A stretch of 64,000 nt of DNA. Source: Streptomyces lavendulae subsp. lavendulae (GTDB lineage Bacteria; Actinomycetota; Actinomycetes; Streptomycetales; Streptomycetaceae). Shown in pieces: positions 8,601 through 16,481 of this stretch; position 1 is the stretch's first letter; each line of letters opens with the position of its first letter. The stretch is taken from contig NZ_CP024985.1 of NCBI RefSeq assembly GCF_002803845.1, positions 2,294,001 to 2,358,000 on the forward strand, read 5' to 3'. The position numbers and the translations under genes are program-made. The notes under the pieces are model-generated. The model saw nothing but the letters and a program-made list of their open reading frames with translations. It was not told the origin of the DNA and made no database searches.

Positions 8601-9409
8601 GCACGGCGCAGGGGCGGGGCGGGCCCGCGGCCGGGGTCCGGGAACCGGGCGCGCCCGACCTGTGGGTGGTGGTCCCCGCCTACAACGAGGCCGCTTCGCT
8701 GCCGGGCACGCTGGCCGCGCTCGCCGCGCAGGAGGACACGGCGTTCGCGCTGGTGGTCGTGGACAACGCCTCCACCGACGCGACGGCCGAGGTGGTACGG
8801 GAGTTCGCGCGTTCGGCGCCCTTCCCCGTCGAGCTGGTGCACGAGCCCGAGCCGGGGGCCGGGACCGCCGCCGACACCGGATTCCGGTACGCCGTACGGG
8901 CCGGGGCGCGCCTGTTGCTGCGTACGGACGCGGACTGTCTGCCGGCCCGGGACTGGACGGCCGTGGCCCGGTCGGAGTTCGGGCGCGGCGCCGAGCTGCT
9001 GTGCGGGCGGAGCGTCCCGCGCCCCGACGAGCGGCCCACCTTCGCCGAGGCGCGGCTGCTGCCCGCGCTGGTCCGGCTGTCCGCGCTGTACGGGCGCTAC
9101 CGGGCCGCGCACCGCGGTCCCCGGTTCCGGGCCCCGTACGTGCTGTGCCACGGCCACAACCTCGGCATCACCGCCGCGCTGTACGTGCGCTGCGGCGGGA
9201 CCCCGCGGGAGCGGCTGGAGGAGGGGTCGGAGGACGTCACCCTGCTCAACCGGGCGCGCGAGCACAGCGGGCGCATGGTGCGCGCCCGGCACCTGGTGGT
9301 GCGGAGCAGCCTGCGACGGCTGCGTTCCTGGGGTGCCCGGCGCACCCTGCTCTGGTACTGGGACCGGCGATACCGGCCCGTCGACACGGAAGAGGTCCAC
9401 GTCCGGTGA
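8597..9409 (+). CDS. Family 2 glycosyltransferase (second copy)
   Basis: A 270-residue paralogue of the enzyme at 6349-7092, with LWVVVPAYNEAASL, VVDNASTDATAEVV, RTDADCLPARDW (metal site) and a C-terminal APYVLCHGHNLGI segment. About 20 extra Gly/Ala-rich residues precede the domain. The two copies flank the acyl ligase, and both keep the catalytic signature, so they may add two different sugars or act in sequence. ATG 8597 overlaps the ligase stop and the gene ends overlapping the P450 start by 4 bp. No membrane helix is seen. Confidence 0.87.
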   Translation: MSTAQGRGGPAAGVREPGAPDLWVVVPAYNEAASLPGTLAALAAQEDTAFALVVVDNASTDATAEVVREFARSAPFPVELVHEPEPGAGTAADTGFRYAVRAGARLLLRTDADCLPARDWTAVARSEFGRGAELLCGRSVPRPDERPTFAEARLLPALVRLSALYGRYRAAHRGPRFRAPYVLCHGHNLGITAALYVRCGGTPRERLEEGSEDVTLLNRAREHSGRMVRARHLVVRSSLRRLRSWGARRTLLWYWDRRYRPVDTEEVHVR

Positions 9410-10506
9410 GTGCTGTGAACGACCGCGCGAAGGCCCGGCGCCGGGACCGCAGGGTCTACCTGCGCGGCCATCCCCTGCTGTTCGGGCTGCTCGCGGCCAC
9501 GCGCGGGCGGGCAGTGCGCCGGCTCGGCGGGACGCTGCTGGTGCACGGCGAGGAGGCGTACCGGGAGGCGCTGACCCGGCTGCCGCTGGACCGGACGGCG
9601 GCCGGGACCACGGGCGGCGCCGCGCGCTCGGCGCTGGGCGGCGGGGCCGGGGGCGTGCTGTTCGACCAGGAGGGCGGCGGGCACCGGGCGGACCGGCGGG
9701 CCCTCGCGGAGCGGCTGGGGACGGCCGGGGTGGCGCGGCTGCGCCGGGAGTGGGGGCCCTCGCTGGTACGGGGGCTCGCGCCGCTGTCGCGGGGCGGCGA
9801 GGTGGACGTGGTGGAGCTGGCACGGGAGCTGGCCGGGTCGGTGGTGTGCGGGCTGCTGGAGGTGCGGGGCGATCCGCGGGTGCTCGCGGAGGCCGCCGCA
9901 CGGGCCGCGGCGGCCTCGGTGCGCGGCCATCTGCCGGGTCCGAAGCGGCCCGGGGCGCGGGCGGAGGCGGCCCGGGCGGCGGATCGGCTGCGGCTGCTGC
10001 TGGGGGGCGGGGAGGATGCGCTGCCCGCGATGGTGGCGGTGGCGGCGGTGAACACCACGGTGGCGGCGCTGCCGCGGGCGGTCGCCTGGTGCGCGGACGC
10101 GGGGCTGTGGGAGCAGGCGGCCGACGCGGAGCTGCGGCCGCGGCTGGTGGAGGAGCTGCTGCGGGTGACGGCGGCCTCGCCGGTGCTGCCCCGGGTCGCG
10201 GCGGCGGCGGGGACGGTCGGGGGCTGCCCGGTGCGGGCCGGGGACCGTCTGGTCCTGGTGGCCCGGCACGCGGCGGGGGCGCACCTACGGGACCCGGACG
10301 GGCGGGATCCGGCGGGGCCGGGCGTGGCGCGGCTGGTGTTCGGGGCGGGGCCGCACGCCTGTCCCGGGGCCCGGCTGGCGGAGGTGCTGCTGGGTGACGT
10401 ACTGGAGGCGCTGGCCCCGTACCGGCCGGTGGTGACCGGGGCCCGGGTGGACCGGCGGGCGGCGTTGCCGGGGTGGCGTTCGCTGACGGTGGGGGCGGGC
10501 GCGTGA
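9406..10506 (+). CDS. Divergent cytochrome P450
   Basis: A 366-residue protein recognised by the heme-loop FGAGPHACPGARLA with the proximal Cys at residue 319, and a K-helix ELLR (ExxR) about 75 residues earlier. The I-helix, which normally reads [AG]Gx[DE]T[TS], here reads AAVNTT (residues 213-218): the acidic proton-relay residue is Asn216 and the Gly is Ala. It is also shorter than the ~400-residue norm. A normal oxygen-activating hydroxylase is therefore uncertain; peroxygenase-like, reductive or non-redox roles are possible. GTG 9406 overlaps the upstream stop, and the stop overlaps the GTG of the epimerase gene, so it is translated with the cluster. Confidence 0.82.
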   Translation: MSAVNDRAKARRRDRRVYLRGHPLLFGLLAATRGRAVRRLGGTLLVHGEEAYREALTRLPLDRTAAGTTGGAARSALGGGAGGVLFDQEGGGHRADRRALAERLGTAGVARLRREWGPSLVRGLAPLSRGGEVDVVELARELAGSVVCGLLEVRGDPRVLAEAAARAAAASVRGHLPGPKRPGARAEAARAADRLRLLLGGGEDALPAMVAVAAVNTTVAALPRAVAWCADAGLWEQAADAELRPRLVEELLRVTAASPVLPRVAAAAGTVGGCPVRAGDRLVLVARHAAGAHLRDPDGRDPAGPGVARLVFGAGPHACPGARLAEVLLGDVLEALAPYRPVVTGARVDRRAALPGWRSLTVGAGA

Positions 10507-11411
10507 GGCCGCGCGTGGCGGTGACGGGGGCGAGCGGTTTCTGCGGCGGCTGGGTGGCCCGGGCGGCGGCCGCCGCCGGGGCTTCGGTGGTGTGCGTGGG
10601 GCGGCGGCCGGGGCCGGTGGGGGAACACCGGTTCTGGGACGCGGCGCGTACGGAGCCGGACCTGGCCGGGGCCGATGTCGTGGTGCACTGCGCGGCTGCC
10701 GTCGGCGACCCCGCGCCGGGTTCCCGTGCGGAGGCCGTGATGCGGGCGGTGAACGTGGACGGCACGGCGCGGCTGCTGCGGGCGGCGGCGGGGCGGCCGG
10801 TGGTGTGGGTGAGCAGCGCCAGCGTGTACGACCCGCGCCGGGGGCGGGGGCTGGTCGCCGAGGACCATCCGCGCCGGGGCCAGCTGAACGCCTACGGCCG
10901 GACCAAGGCGGCGGGTGAGGCGCTGGCCCTGGCCGGGGGTGCGGTGGTGCTGCGGCCGAGGGCGGTGTACGGGCCGGGCGACACCCAGCTGCTGCCCCGG
11001 CTGCTGTCCCGGGTCCGGGCGGGGACGCTGCTGCTGCCGGGTCCGGACGTGCGGCTGAGCCTGACGGCGGTGGAGAACCTGGCGGACGCCTGCCTGGCGG
11101 CGGCCGGCTGGCCTCCGGGCGCCTACAACGTGGCGGACGCGCGGCCGTACGGCCGGGACGCGGCCGTCGGCGCGGTGCTGCGGGCCCACGGGGTGCGGGC
11201 CCGGATCCGGCACCTGCCGCTCCCGCTGGCCCGGACGGCGGCCGGGGCGGCGGAGGCGGTGTCCCGGCTGACCGGTTCCGAGCCGGCCCTGAGCCGCTAC
11301 GCGGTGGACCAGCTGTCCCAGCCGGTGGTGCTGGACCTGACCAGGGCCCTCGCCCGGGGCTGGTCCCCGGCCCGCACCCTGGCGGACCACCTCACGGCCC
11401 TCTCCGGCTGA
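10503..11411 (+). CDS. NAD-dependent epimerase/dehydratase family protein (OleD-like candidate)
   Basis: A 302-residue extended short-chain dehydrogenase. It has the Rossmann motif TGASGFCGG at residues 8-16, SSAS in the serine region, and the catalytic pair YGRTK near residue 131. In this family the enzyme acts on nucleotide sugars or 3-beta-hydroxysteroid-like substrates; OleD, which reduces a long-chain beta-keto acid, is a member. Given the condensing enzyme and ligase in the same operon, a beta-keto reductase role is a reasonable inference; a sugar epimerase feeding the two glycosyltransferases is the main alternative. GTG 10503 overlaps the P450 stop. Last gene of the cluster, followed by a hairpin. 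Confidence 0.85.
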   Translation: MRPRVAVTGASGFCGGWVARAAAAAGASVVCVGRRPGPVGEHRFWDAARTEPDLAGADVVVHCAAAVGDPAPGSRAEAVMRAVNVDGTARLLRAAAGRPVVWVSSASVYDPRRGRGLVAEDHPRRGQLNAYGRTKAAGEALALAGGAVVLRPRAVYGPGDTQLLPRLLSRVRAGTLLLPGPDVRLSLTAVENLADACLAAAGWPPGAYNVADARPYGRDAAVGAVLRAHGVRARIRHLPLPLARTAAGAAEAVSRLTGSEPALSRYAVDQLSQPVVLDLTRALARGWSPARTLADHLTALSG

Positions 11412-11412
11412 A

Positions 11413-11453
11413 CCGCCCGCCCCCCGGGTGCGCGTGCGGCCGGGGGCGGGCGG
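11413..11453. terminator. Bidirectional hairpin between convergent genes
   Basis: A perfect 12-bp stem, CCGCCCGCCCCC (11413-11424) pairing with 11442-11453, with a 17-nt loop, directly after the epimerase stop and before msrB. No U-tract, as is common in Streptomyces. Confidence 0.75.
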
Positions 11454-11462
11454 AGCCGGGGC

Positions 11463-11870
11463 TCAGCCCTCGGTCGGGGTGAGCTTCAGGGAGATGCTGT
11501 TGATGCAGTACCGCTGGTCGGTGGGGGTCGGGTAGCCCTCGCCGTCGAAGACGTGTCCCAGGTGGGAGCCGCAGGTCGCGCAGCGGACCTCGGTGCGGAC
11601 CATGCCGTGCGAGGTGTCGGCGATCAGCTCGACGGCCTCGCTGTCCTTCGGGTCGAAGAAGGAGGGCCAGCCGCAGTGCGAGTCGAACTTCTCCGTGGAG
11701 CGGAAGAGTTCGGCGCCGCAGCCGCGGCAGGAGTAGACGCCCTCCGTCTTGGTGTCGGTGTACTCACCGCGGAAGGCCGGTTCGGTGCCCGCGAGGCGCA
11801 GCACCTGGTACTCGGACGGGGTCAGCTCGGCCTGCCACTGCTCGTCCGTCTTCTGGACCTCGTACGCCAT
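11463..11870 (-). CDS. msrB: Peptide-methionine (R)-S-oxide reductase MsrB
   Basis: A 135-residue cytosolic repair enzyme reducing the R-epimer of methionine sulfoxide in proteins. It carries two zinc-binding CxxC pairs ([10 protein letters not shown] and [11 protein letters not shown]), the HCGWPSF substrate segment and the catalytic Cys in [10 protein letters not shown] near the C-terminus. Length is typical of single-domain MsrB. It starts 14 bp after the murC stop on the same strand and is therefore probably the last gene of the murC transcript. Confidence 0.95.
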   Translation of the reverse strand: MAYEVQKTDEQWQAELTPSEYQVLRLAGTEPAFRGEYTDTKTEGVYSCRGCGAELFRSTEKFDSHCGWPSFFDPKDSEAVELIADTSHGMVRTEVRCATCGSHLGHVFDGEGYPTPTDQRYCINSISLKLTPTEG

Positions 11871-11884
11871 GACGTTCCCGCTCC

Positions 11885-13279
11885 TCAGCTCGACAGCCGG
11901 GCGAGGATCCGGGGTCCCAGATCGGTGACGTCGCCCGCGCCCATGGTCAGAACGAGATCACCGGGCTTGGCCATTCCCGCGATCACGTCGGCGACGGCCT
12001 CCTTGGAGTGCTCGGCGGTGACGTCGGCGCCGGTGGCGCGGGCCGCGGCGATGATGATCTCGCTGGTGACGCCGGGGATCGGGTCCTCGCGGGCCGGGTA
12101 GATGTCGAGGACCAGGGAGGCGTCGGCCAGCGCGAGGGCCTGGCCCATCTCCTTGCCCAGTTCCTGGGTGCGGGAGAAGAGGTGGGGCTGGAAGACGACC
12201 AGGATCCGGGAGTCCCCGGCGGCGCCTCGGATGGCCTCCAGGTCGGCGTTCATCTCGGTCGGGTGGTGCGCGTAGGAGTCGATGACCTGTACGCCGGCCG
12301 CCTCGCCCTTGAGCTGGAGGCGGCGCTTGACGCCGGTGTACTTGCCGAGGGCGGAGGCCAGGTTGTGCGCGGGGATGCCGAGGGCGACGCCGGCGGCGAG
12401 GGCCGCGACGGCGTTGTGCGCGTAGTGGCGGCCGGGCACCGAGACGGTGAAGGTGAGCATCCGGTCCTGGAGCAGGACGGTGACCTCGCTGGTCAGGCCG
12501 CGCGGGGTGATCTTGGTGATGCGGACGTCGGCGCCCTCCTCCTCGCCGTACGTGACGACGGTGAGGCCCTGCGTGCCCGCGACGCGACGGGCGATCTCGG
12601 CGGCGCCCTCCTGGGCGTGGGCGACGACCAGGGTGCCACCGGGGACGATCTTGGAGACGAAGGTCTCGAAGGACGCGTAGATCTCCTCCATCGACGCGTA
12701 GTTCGCGTGGTGGTCGAGCTCCGCGTTGAGGATGATCGCGACCTCGGGCGCGTACTTGTGGAAGCTGCGGTCGCTCTCGTCCGCCTCGGCCACGAAGATG
12801 TCGCCCTCGCCGTGGTGGGCGTTGGAGCCGGGGGCGTCCAGGTCGCCGCCGATGGCGTAGGAGGGGTCCAGGCCCAGCGCCGAGAGGGAGACCGCCAGCA
12901 TCGAGGTGGTGGTGGTCTTGCCGTGCGTGCCGGCGACGGCGATGGGGCGCAGGCCGTCCATCAGCGAGGCGAGGGCGTCCGAGCGGTGCACGACGGGGAT
13001 GCCCAGCTCGGCGGCGCGGGCCAGCTCCGGGTTGTCGGAGCGGATGGCGCTGGAGACGACCACGCAGGTGGTGTCGTCGGCGAGGTGGCCGGCGGCGTGC
13101 CCGATGTGGACCGTGGCGCCGTGGGCGCGCAGCGCCCCGGCGGTCTCGGAGTCACGGGAGTCGCTGCCGGCCACCTGCGCGCCGCGCTGCGCGAGGATCT
13201 TCGCGATGCCGGACATGCCGGCGCCGCCGATGCCGATGAAGTGGGGCCGTTCCATCGCGGTCGGCAGGCCGGGCTTCAT
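11885..13279 (-). CDS. murC: UDP-N-acetylmuramate--L-alanine ligase
   Basis: A 464-residue Mur ligase that adds L-alanine to UDP-MurNAc with ATP, the first amino-acid step of peptidoglycan precursor synthesis. It has the N-terminal Rossmann motif [14 protein letters not shown], the ATP P-loop [12 protein letters not shown] (~118-129), the central EADESD metal site and C-terminal QPHLFSRTQ. The ATG at 13279 gives a short MKPGLPTA lead-in; the ATG at 13255 (MERPHF) is an alternative start. It lies between the 155-aa protein gene (50-bp gap) and msrB. It is located away from the dcw cluster, as in other Streptomyces. Confidence 0.96.
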   Translation of the reverse strand: MKPGLPTAMERPHFIGIGGAGMSGIAKILAQRGAQVAGSDSRDSETAGALRAHGATVHIGHAAGHLADDTTCVVVSSAIRSDNPELARAAELGIPVVHRSDALASLMDGLRPIAVAGTHGKTTTTSMLAVSLSALGLDPSYAIGGDLDAPGSNAHHGEGDIFVAEADESDRSFHKYAPEVAIILNAELDHHANYASMEEIYASFETFVSKIVPGGTLVVAHAQEGAAEIARRVAGTQGLTVVTYGEEEGADVRITKITPRGLTSEVTVLLQDRMLTFTVSVPGRHYAHNAVAALAAGVALGIPAHNLASALGKYTGVKRRLQLKGEAAGVQVIDSYAHHPTEMNADLEAIRGAAGDSRILVVFQPHLFSRTQELGKEMGQALALADASLVLDIYPAREDPIPGVTSEIIIAAARATGADVTAEHSKEAVADVIAGMAKPGDLVLTMGAGDVTDLGPRILARLSS

Positions 13280-13329
13280 TCAGGTCGCTCCAGGATCGAG
13301 GGGGTGCGGTGGGGCTGTGCCGCCCCAGC

Positions 13330-13797
13330 CTATTCGTTGTGGGCGAAGAGCTTGAGCACCGGAACCCCGACCTTGTGCCGCGCCCGGGAGGCCCAGTCCC
13401 GGTGGAAGAACTCCTCGACGAAGTGCGGGGCGGTCAGGACGATCACCTCGTCGGCGGACGTCTCGTCGACGACGCTCTTGAGGTGGTCGAGGGGGTGGTT
13501 CTCGATGATCTGTCCGACGGCCGTGGCGCCCTTCCTGCGCAGGGACGCGAGGGAGTGTTCGAGGGCCTGCGCGGCGGGGCCCCGGGCGGCCTCGCCCTCG
13601 GGCTCCTCGCCTTCGTGGAGGGCTTCGGGAAGCTCGCCGAGCGCTACGTCGTCGATGGCGCGGAGCAGTCGGTCCTGGTCTCCCCTGGGTTGCATGAGGA
13701 CGACGAAGGAGACCTGGTCGTCTCCGTGCAGGGTGGTGACGAAGTCCACGTCCACCGTGGTCAGCGGCTGCTCGATCATCAATACGCTCGTGAACAC
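13330..13797 (-). CDS. Conserved actinobacterial protein of unknown function
   Basis: A 155-residue soluble protein (FTSVLMIEQPLTTVDVDFV... VGVPVLKLFAHNE at the end) that resembles universal-stress/Rossmann-like proteins in having DEVIVLTAPHFVEEFFHRDW and a C-terminal VPVLKLF strand. It lies directly upstream of murC in Streptomyces; I recall homologues being labelled indole-3-glycerol-phosphate synthase, which the sequence does not support. GTG 13797 is chosen because a strong AAGGAG lies 7-8 nt upstream; the in-frame ATG at 13815 overlaps that same Shine-Dalgarno and so is unlikely to be the start. Function unknown. Confidence 0.8.
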   Translation of the reverse strand: MFTSVLMIEQPLTTVDVDFVTTLHGDDQVSFVVLMQPRGDQDRLLRAIDDVALGELPEALHEGEEPEGEAARGPAAQALEHSLASLRRKGATAVGQIIENHPLDHLKSVVDETSADEVIVLTAPHFVEEFFHRDWASRARHKVGVPVLKLFAHNE

Positions 13798-13887
13798 GGA
13801 CGCCCTCTCCTTCATGGGCCGGGGCCGGTCGGCCGGCCCCTGCGGAAACCATCCTGCCCCGCAGTCGCGCGGGGCCTTGCGCAGATA

Positions 13888-13910
13888 TATGTGCCCAGGT
13901 ATGTGCCCAG
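13888..13910 (-). promoter_or_regulatory. 11-bp direct repeat in the promoter region of the murC unit
   Basis: TATGTGCCCAG occurs at 13888-13898 and again at 13900-13910, with start points 12 bp apart, in an AT-richer patch about 90-115 bp upstream of the GTG at 13797. It is positioned as a regulator site or part of the promoter for the gene before murC. The factor is unknown. Confidence 0.3.
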
Positions 13911-13946
13911 CGGAAGCTAAGCGGAACGACAAATTCCGCCCCTTGT

Positions 13947-14732
13947 TCAGATCCGACGGTAGCTCGTGAACAGGAACCCGGCCTCTTCCAGTACGACGGC
14001 GGGCGCGAGCCGGTGCGGAACCGTGACGGAGGGCCCGCCGGCGATCCGCTGGGCACCCCCCGCCGTGAGGGTCGGGGAGATCGTCAGGCACAGCTCGTCC
14101 AGCGCGTCGGCGGCCACGAACTGCCCCAGCAGCCGGGGCCCGCCCTCGGTCAGCTGGCGGCGCAGCCCGCGCGCGGCCAGCTCCCGTACGGCCCGTGCGG
14201 GGTCCGCGCCCGCCCCCTCGCCCGCCACGACCACCTCGGCCCCGGCGGCGGTGGCCGCGGCCACCCGGTCGGCGGGGGCGGCGGCCCCGGTGACCACCAG
14301 GGTGGGCACCAGGGGGGAGGTGAACAGGGGCAGGGTGAAGTCCAGGTCCAGGCTCGCGGTGACCACGGCGATGGCCGGGGCGGGGCCCTGGCCGGCGGCC
14401 AGGCGGCGGGCCGCGAAGGCCTCCCGGGCGCGGGCCGGGCGGTATCCCTCCTGGCGAACCGTTTCCGCGCCGACGACCACCACATCGGCCAGGGCCCGCA
14501 GGGTGCCGAAGATCCGCATGTCGGTCTCGCCGGAGATCGGCTGCGAGCGCCCGTCGTGCTGGGCGGCCCCGTCCAGCGTGGAGACCATGTTCGCCCGCAG
14601 CCAGTGCCCGCCCGGGGCGAGCTCCGGATAGGCGTAGGCGTCCGCGAGCTCGTCCAGCGACCACTCGCGGTCGGCCGGGTCCGGGGAGGACGGGGCGGAT
14701 GTCTGATCGGTCACAGGGAGCAGGCGTCGCAT
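13947..14732 (-). CDS. Pyrimidine reductase family protein (RibD C-terminal/DHFR-like)
   Basis: A 261-residue NADPH-type reductase with the RibD-C fold: RANMVSTLDGAAQHDGRSQP near residue 49, DMRIFGTLRALADVVVVGAETVR (~71-94), and the C-terminal LTEGGPRLLGQFVAADALDELCLT. RibD-C enzymes reduce 5-amino-6-ribosylaminopyrimidinone phosphate in riboflavin synthesis, but stand-alone copies like this, without the deaminase domain or rib neighbours, have unknown substrates. It is transcribed divergently from the ZapE-like gene with only 36 bp between start codons, so the promoters must overlap. Confidence 0.85.
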   Translation of the reverse strand: MRRLLPVTDQTSAPSSPDPADREWSLDELADAYAYPELAPGGHWLRANMVSTLDGAAQHDGRSQPISGETDMRIFGTLRALADVVVVGAETVRQEGYRPARAREAFAARRLAAGQGPAPAIAVVTASLDLDFTLPLFTSPLVPTLVVTGAAAPADRVAAATAAGAEVVVAGEGAGADPARAVRELAARGLRRQLTEGGPRLLGQFVAADALDELCLTISPTLTAGGAQRIAGGPSVTVPHRLAPAVVLEEAGFLFTSYRRI

Positions 14733-14753
14733 CGGTGCAGTCTGACACGCCGC

Positions 14754-14759
14754 GTAGAG
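14754..14759 (+). promoter_or_regulatory. -10 element for a probably leaderless zapE-like mRNA
   Basis: TAGAGT fits the Streptomyces housekeeping -10 and ends 9 nt before the GTG at 14769, so transcription would begin at or near the start codon. No convincing -35 is seen. Confidence 0.4.
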
Positions 14760-14768
14760 TTAAGGGCT

Positions 14769-15878
14769 GTGTCAACTTCACTCTCGACCTCCGGATCTGC
14801 CCCTTCCGGGCAGCCCCCGATAGCCGACGCGGGGCCGCTGGCCCTCTGCGCCCGCGAGCCGCGGGTGCCCGCCGAACGGCTGGTGGCCGAGATGGTGCCG
14901 CCCCCGCGCTTCGACTCGGTGCGCTTCGAGACCTACGACCCGGACCCGGCCCAGCCGAGCCAGGCCGAGGCCGTCACCGTCCTCAGCGGCTTCGCCGCCG
15001 GCCTGGGCGGGGCCCACGCCACCGGCGCGGGCAAGCGGCGCTGGTTCTCGAAGAAGCCCGCCGCCCCGGCCGCGGGTCCCCGCGGGGTCTACCTCGACGG
15101 CGGCTACGGCGTCGGCAAGACCCACCTGCTCGCCTCCCTCTGGCACGCCACCCCGGCCGAGCCCGCACTCAAGGCCTTCGGCACCTTCGTGGAGCTCACC
15201 AACCTGGTCGGCGCGCTCGGCTTCCAGCAGACCGTGCAGACCCTGGGCGGGCACCGGCTGTTGTGCATCGACGAGTTCGAGCTGGACGACCCGGGCGACA
15301 CGGTGCTCGTCTCCTCCCTGCTGAGCCGGCTGGTCGAGCAGGGCGTGGCGCTGGCCGCCACGTCCAACACCCTGCCCGGCAAGCTCGGCGAGGGCCGCTT
15401 CGCCGCCGCCGACTTCCTGCGCGAGATCCAGGGGCTGTCGGCGCACTTCCGGCCCCTGCGGATCGACGGCCAGGACTACCGCCACCGCGGCCTGCCCGAG
15501 GCCCCCGCGCCGTTCACCGACGAGCAGGTGGCGAAGGCCGCGTACGGGACCCCGGGCGCGAGCCTCGACGACTTCCCGGGACTGCTGGAGCACCTGGCGA
15601 AGGTCCACCCGAGCCGGTACGGGGCCCTCACCGACGGAATAGCGGCCGTCTGCCTGACCGACGTCGGCCCGGTCCCGGACCAGTCGACGGCACTGCGCCT
15701 GGTGGTGCTCGCCGACCGGCTGTACGACCGCGAGGTGCCGGTCCTGGCCTCCGGGGTGCCCTTCGACCGGCTGTTCAGTGAAGAAATGCTCAACGGCGGT
15801 TATCGGAAGAAGTACTTCCGAGCCATATCGCGGCTCACCGCGCTCGCCCGCGACGCGAAACCCCTGGTGTCGCAGTAG
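14769..15878 (+). CDS. zapE: ZapE/AFG1-family ATPase
   Basis: A 369-residue P-loop ATPase. Walker A is GGYGVGKTHLLASLWHA (~115), Walker B LLCIDEFELDDPGDT (~160) and sensor-like ATSNTLPGKLGEGRF (~198), the pattern of AFG1/ZapE proteins. In E. coli ZapE associates with the divisome; mitochondrial relatives aid quality control of membrane complexes. The Streptomyces role is not established. GTG 14769 gives STSLSTSG; a -10 hexamer immediately upstream suggests leaderless translation. The upstream in-frame extension to 14013 lies antisense to the reductase gene and is rejected. Confidence 0.86.
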   Translation: MSTSLSTSGSAPSGQPPIADAGPLALCAREPRVPAERLVAEMVPPPRFDSVRFETYDPDPAQPSQAEAVTVLSGFAAGLGGAHATGAGKRRWFSKKPAAPAAGPRGVYLDGGYGVGKTHLLASLWHATPAEPALKAFGTFVELTNLVGALGFQQTVQTLGGHRLLCIDEFELDDPGDTVLVSSLLSRLVEQGVALAATSNTLPGKLGEGRFAAADFLREIQGLSAHFRPLRIDGQDYRHRGLPEAPAPFTDEQVAKAAYGTPGASLDDFPGLLEHLAKVHPSRYGALTDGIAAVCLTDVGPVPDQSTALRLVVLADRLYDREVPVLASGVPFDRLFSEEMLNGGYRKKYFRAISRLTALARDAKPLVSQ

Positions 15879-15939
15879 GTTTGGCACGGCCGGGCGCTCT
15901 GGCGGCCCGGCCGTTTCCATACCTTCGAAGGGATCCACC

Positions 15940-16365
15940 ATGGCCACCACGCGCACGTCCCACACCGTCTGGGAAGGCAACCTGCTCAAGGGTGCCGGCA
16001 CCGTCTCCCTCGACTCCTCGGGCCGGGGCTCGTTCGAGGTCTCCTGGCCCTCGCGCGCCGAGGCCGCCAACGGCAAGACCAGCCCGGAAGAGCTGATCGC
16101 CGCCGCGCACTCCAGCTGCTACTCGATGGCGCTCTCGCACGGCCTCGACGGCGCCGGTACCCCTCCCACCCGGGTGGAGACCAAGGCCGACGTCACCTTC
16201 CAGCCCGGTGAGGGCATCACCGGCATCCACCTGACCGTGCGCGCCGAGGTGCCCGGTCTGGACGCCGAGGGCTTCGCCGCCGCCGCCGAGGACGCCAAGA
16301 AGAACTGCCCGGTCAGCCAGGCCCTGGCCGGCACCACGATCACCCTGAGCGCCGAGCTCGTCTGA
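15940..16365 (+). CDS. OsmC/Ohr-family peroxide-detoxifying protein
   Basis: A 141-residue cytosolic OsmC-fold thiol peroxidase-like protein. The two reactive cysteines are visible in AAAHSSCYSMALSH (~56-68) and KKNCPVSQAL (~123). Such proteins reduce organic hydroperoxides with dihydrolipoamide or similar thiols. ATG 15940 is preceded by GAAGG about 9 nt upstream. It lies 61 bp after the ZapE-like gene and is followed by a 9-bp terminator stem, so it may be co-transcribed with that gene or have its own promoter. Confidence 0.9.
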   Translation: MATTRTSHTVWEGNLLKGAGTVSLDSSGRGSFEVSWPSRAEAANGKTSPEELIAAAHSSCYSMALSHGLDGAGTPPTRVETKADVTFQPGEGITGIHLTVRAEVPGLDAEGFAAAAEDAKKNCPVSQALAGTTITLSAELV

Positions 16366-16381
16366 TCCCCGCCCGCCATCC

Positions 16382-16410
16382 GGGCCCCCGGGCCGTCCCC
16401 ACGGGGGCCC
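16382..16410 (+). terminator. Terminator hairpin after the OsmC gene
   Basis: A perfect 9-bp stem GGGCCCCCG (16382-16390) with CGGGGGCCC (16402-16410), loop 11 nt, 16 bp after the OsmC stop. Confidence 0.65.
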
Positions 16411-16481
16411 GGTGGCGGCGACTCCGACGTTCACGAGTGCCGTAAACGTATGATTGGCACATAGTCATATATTTTGCGTAC

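Noticed and set aside
13330..13797. Indole-3-glycerol-phosphate synthase
   Set aside because: The name is used for some homologues, but no TIM-barrel phosphate-binding motif or catalytic Lys/Glu pattern is visible and the length is too short.
13797..13815. ATG 13815 as the start of the 155-aa protein
   Set aside because: It overlaps the AAGGAG Shine-Dalgarno of the GTG at 13797, which is the better start.
16454..16473. TTGGCA...TATATT as a promoter before the deacetylase gene
   Set aside because: The spacing between the hexamers is only 8 nt; the AT-rich patch may hold a promoter but not this pair.
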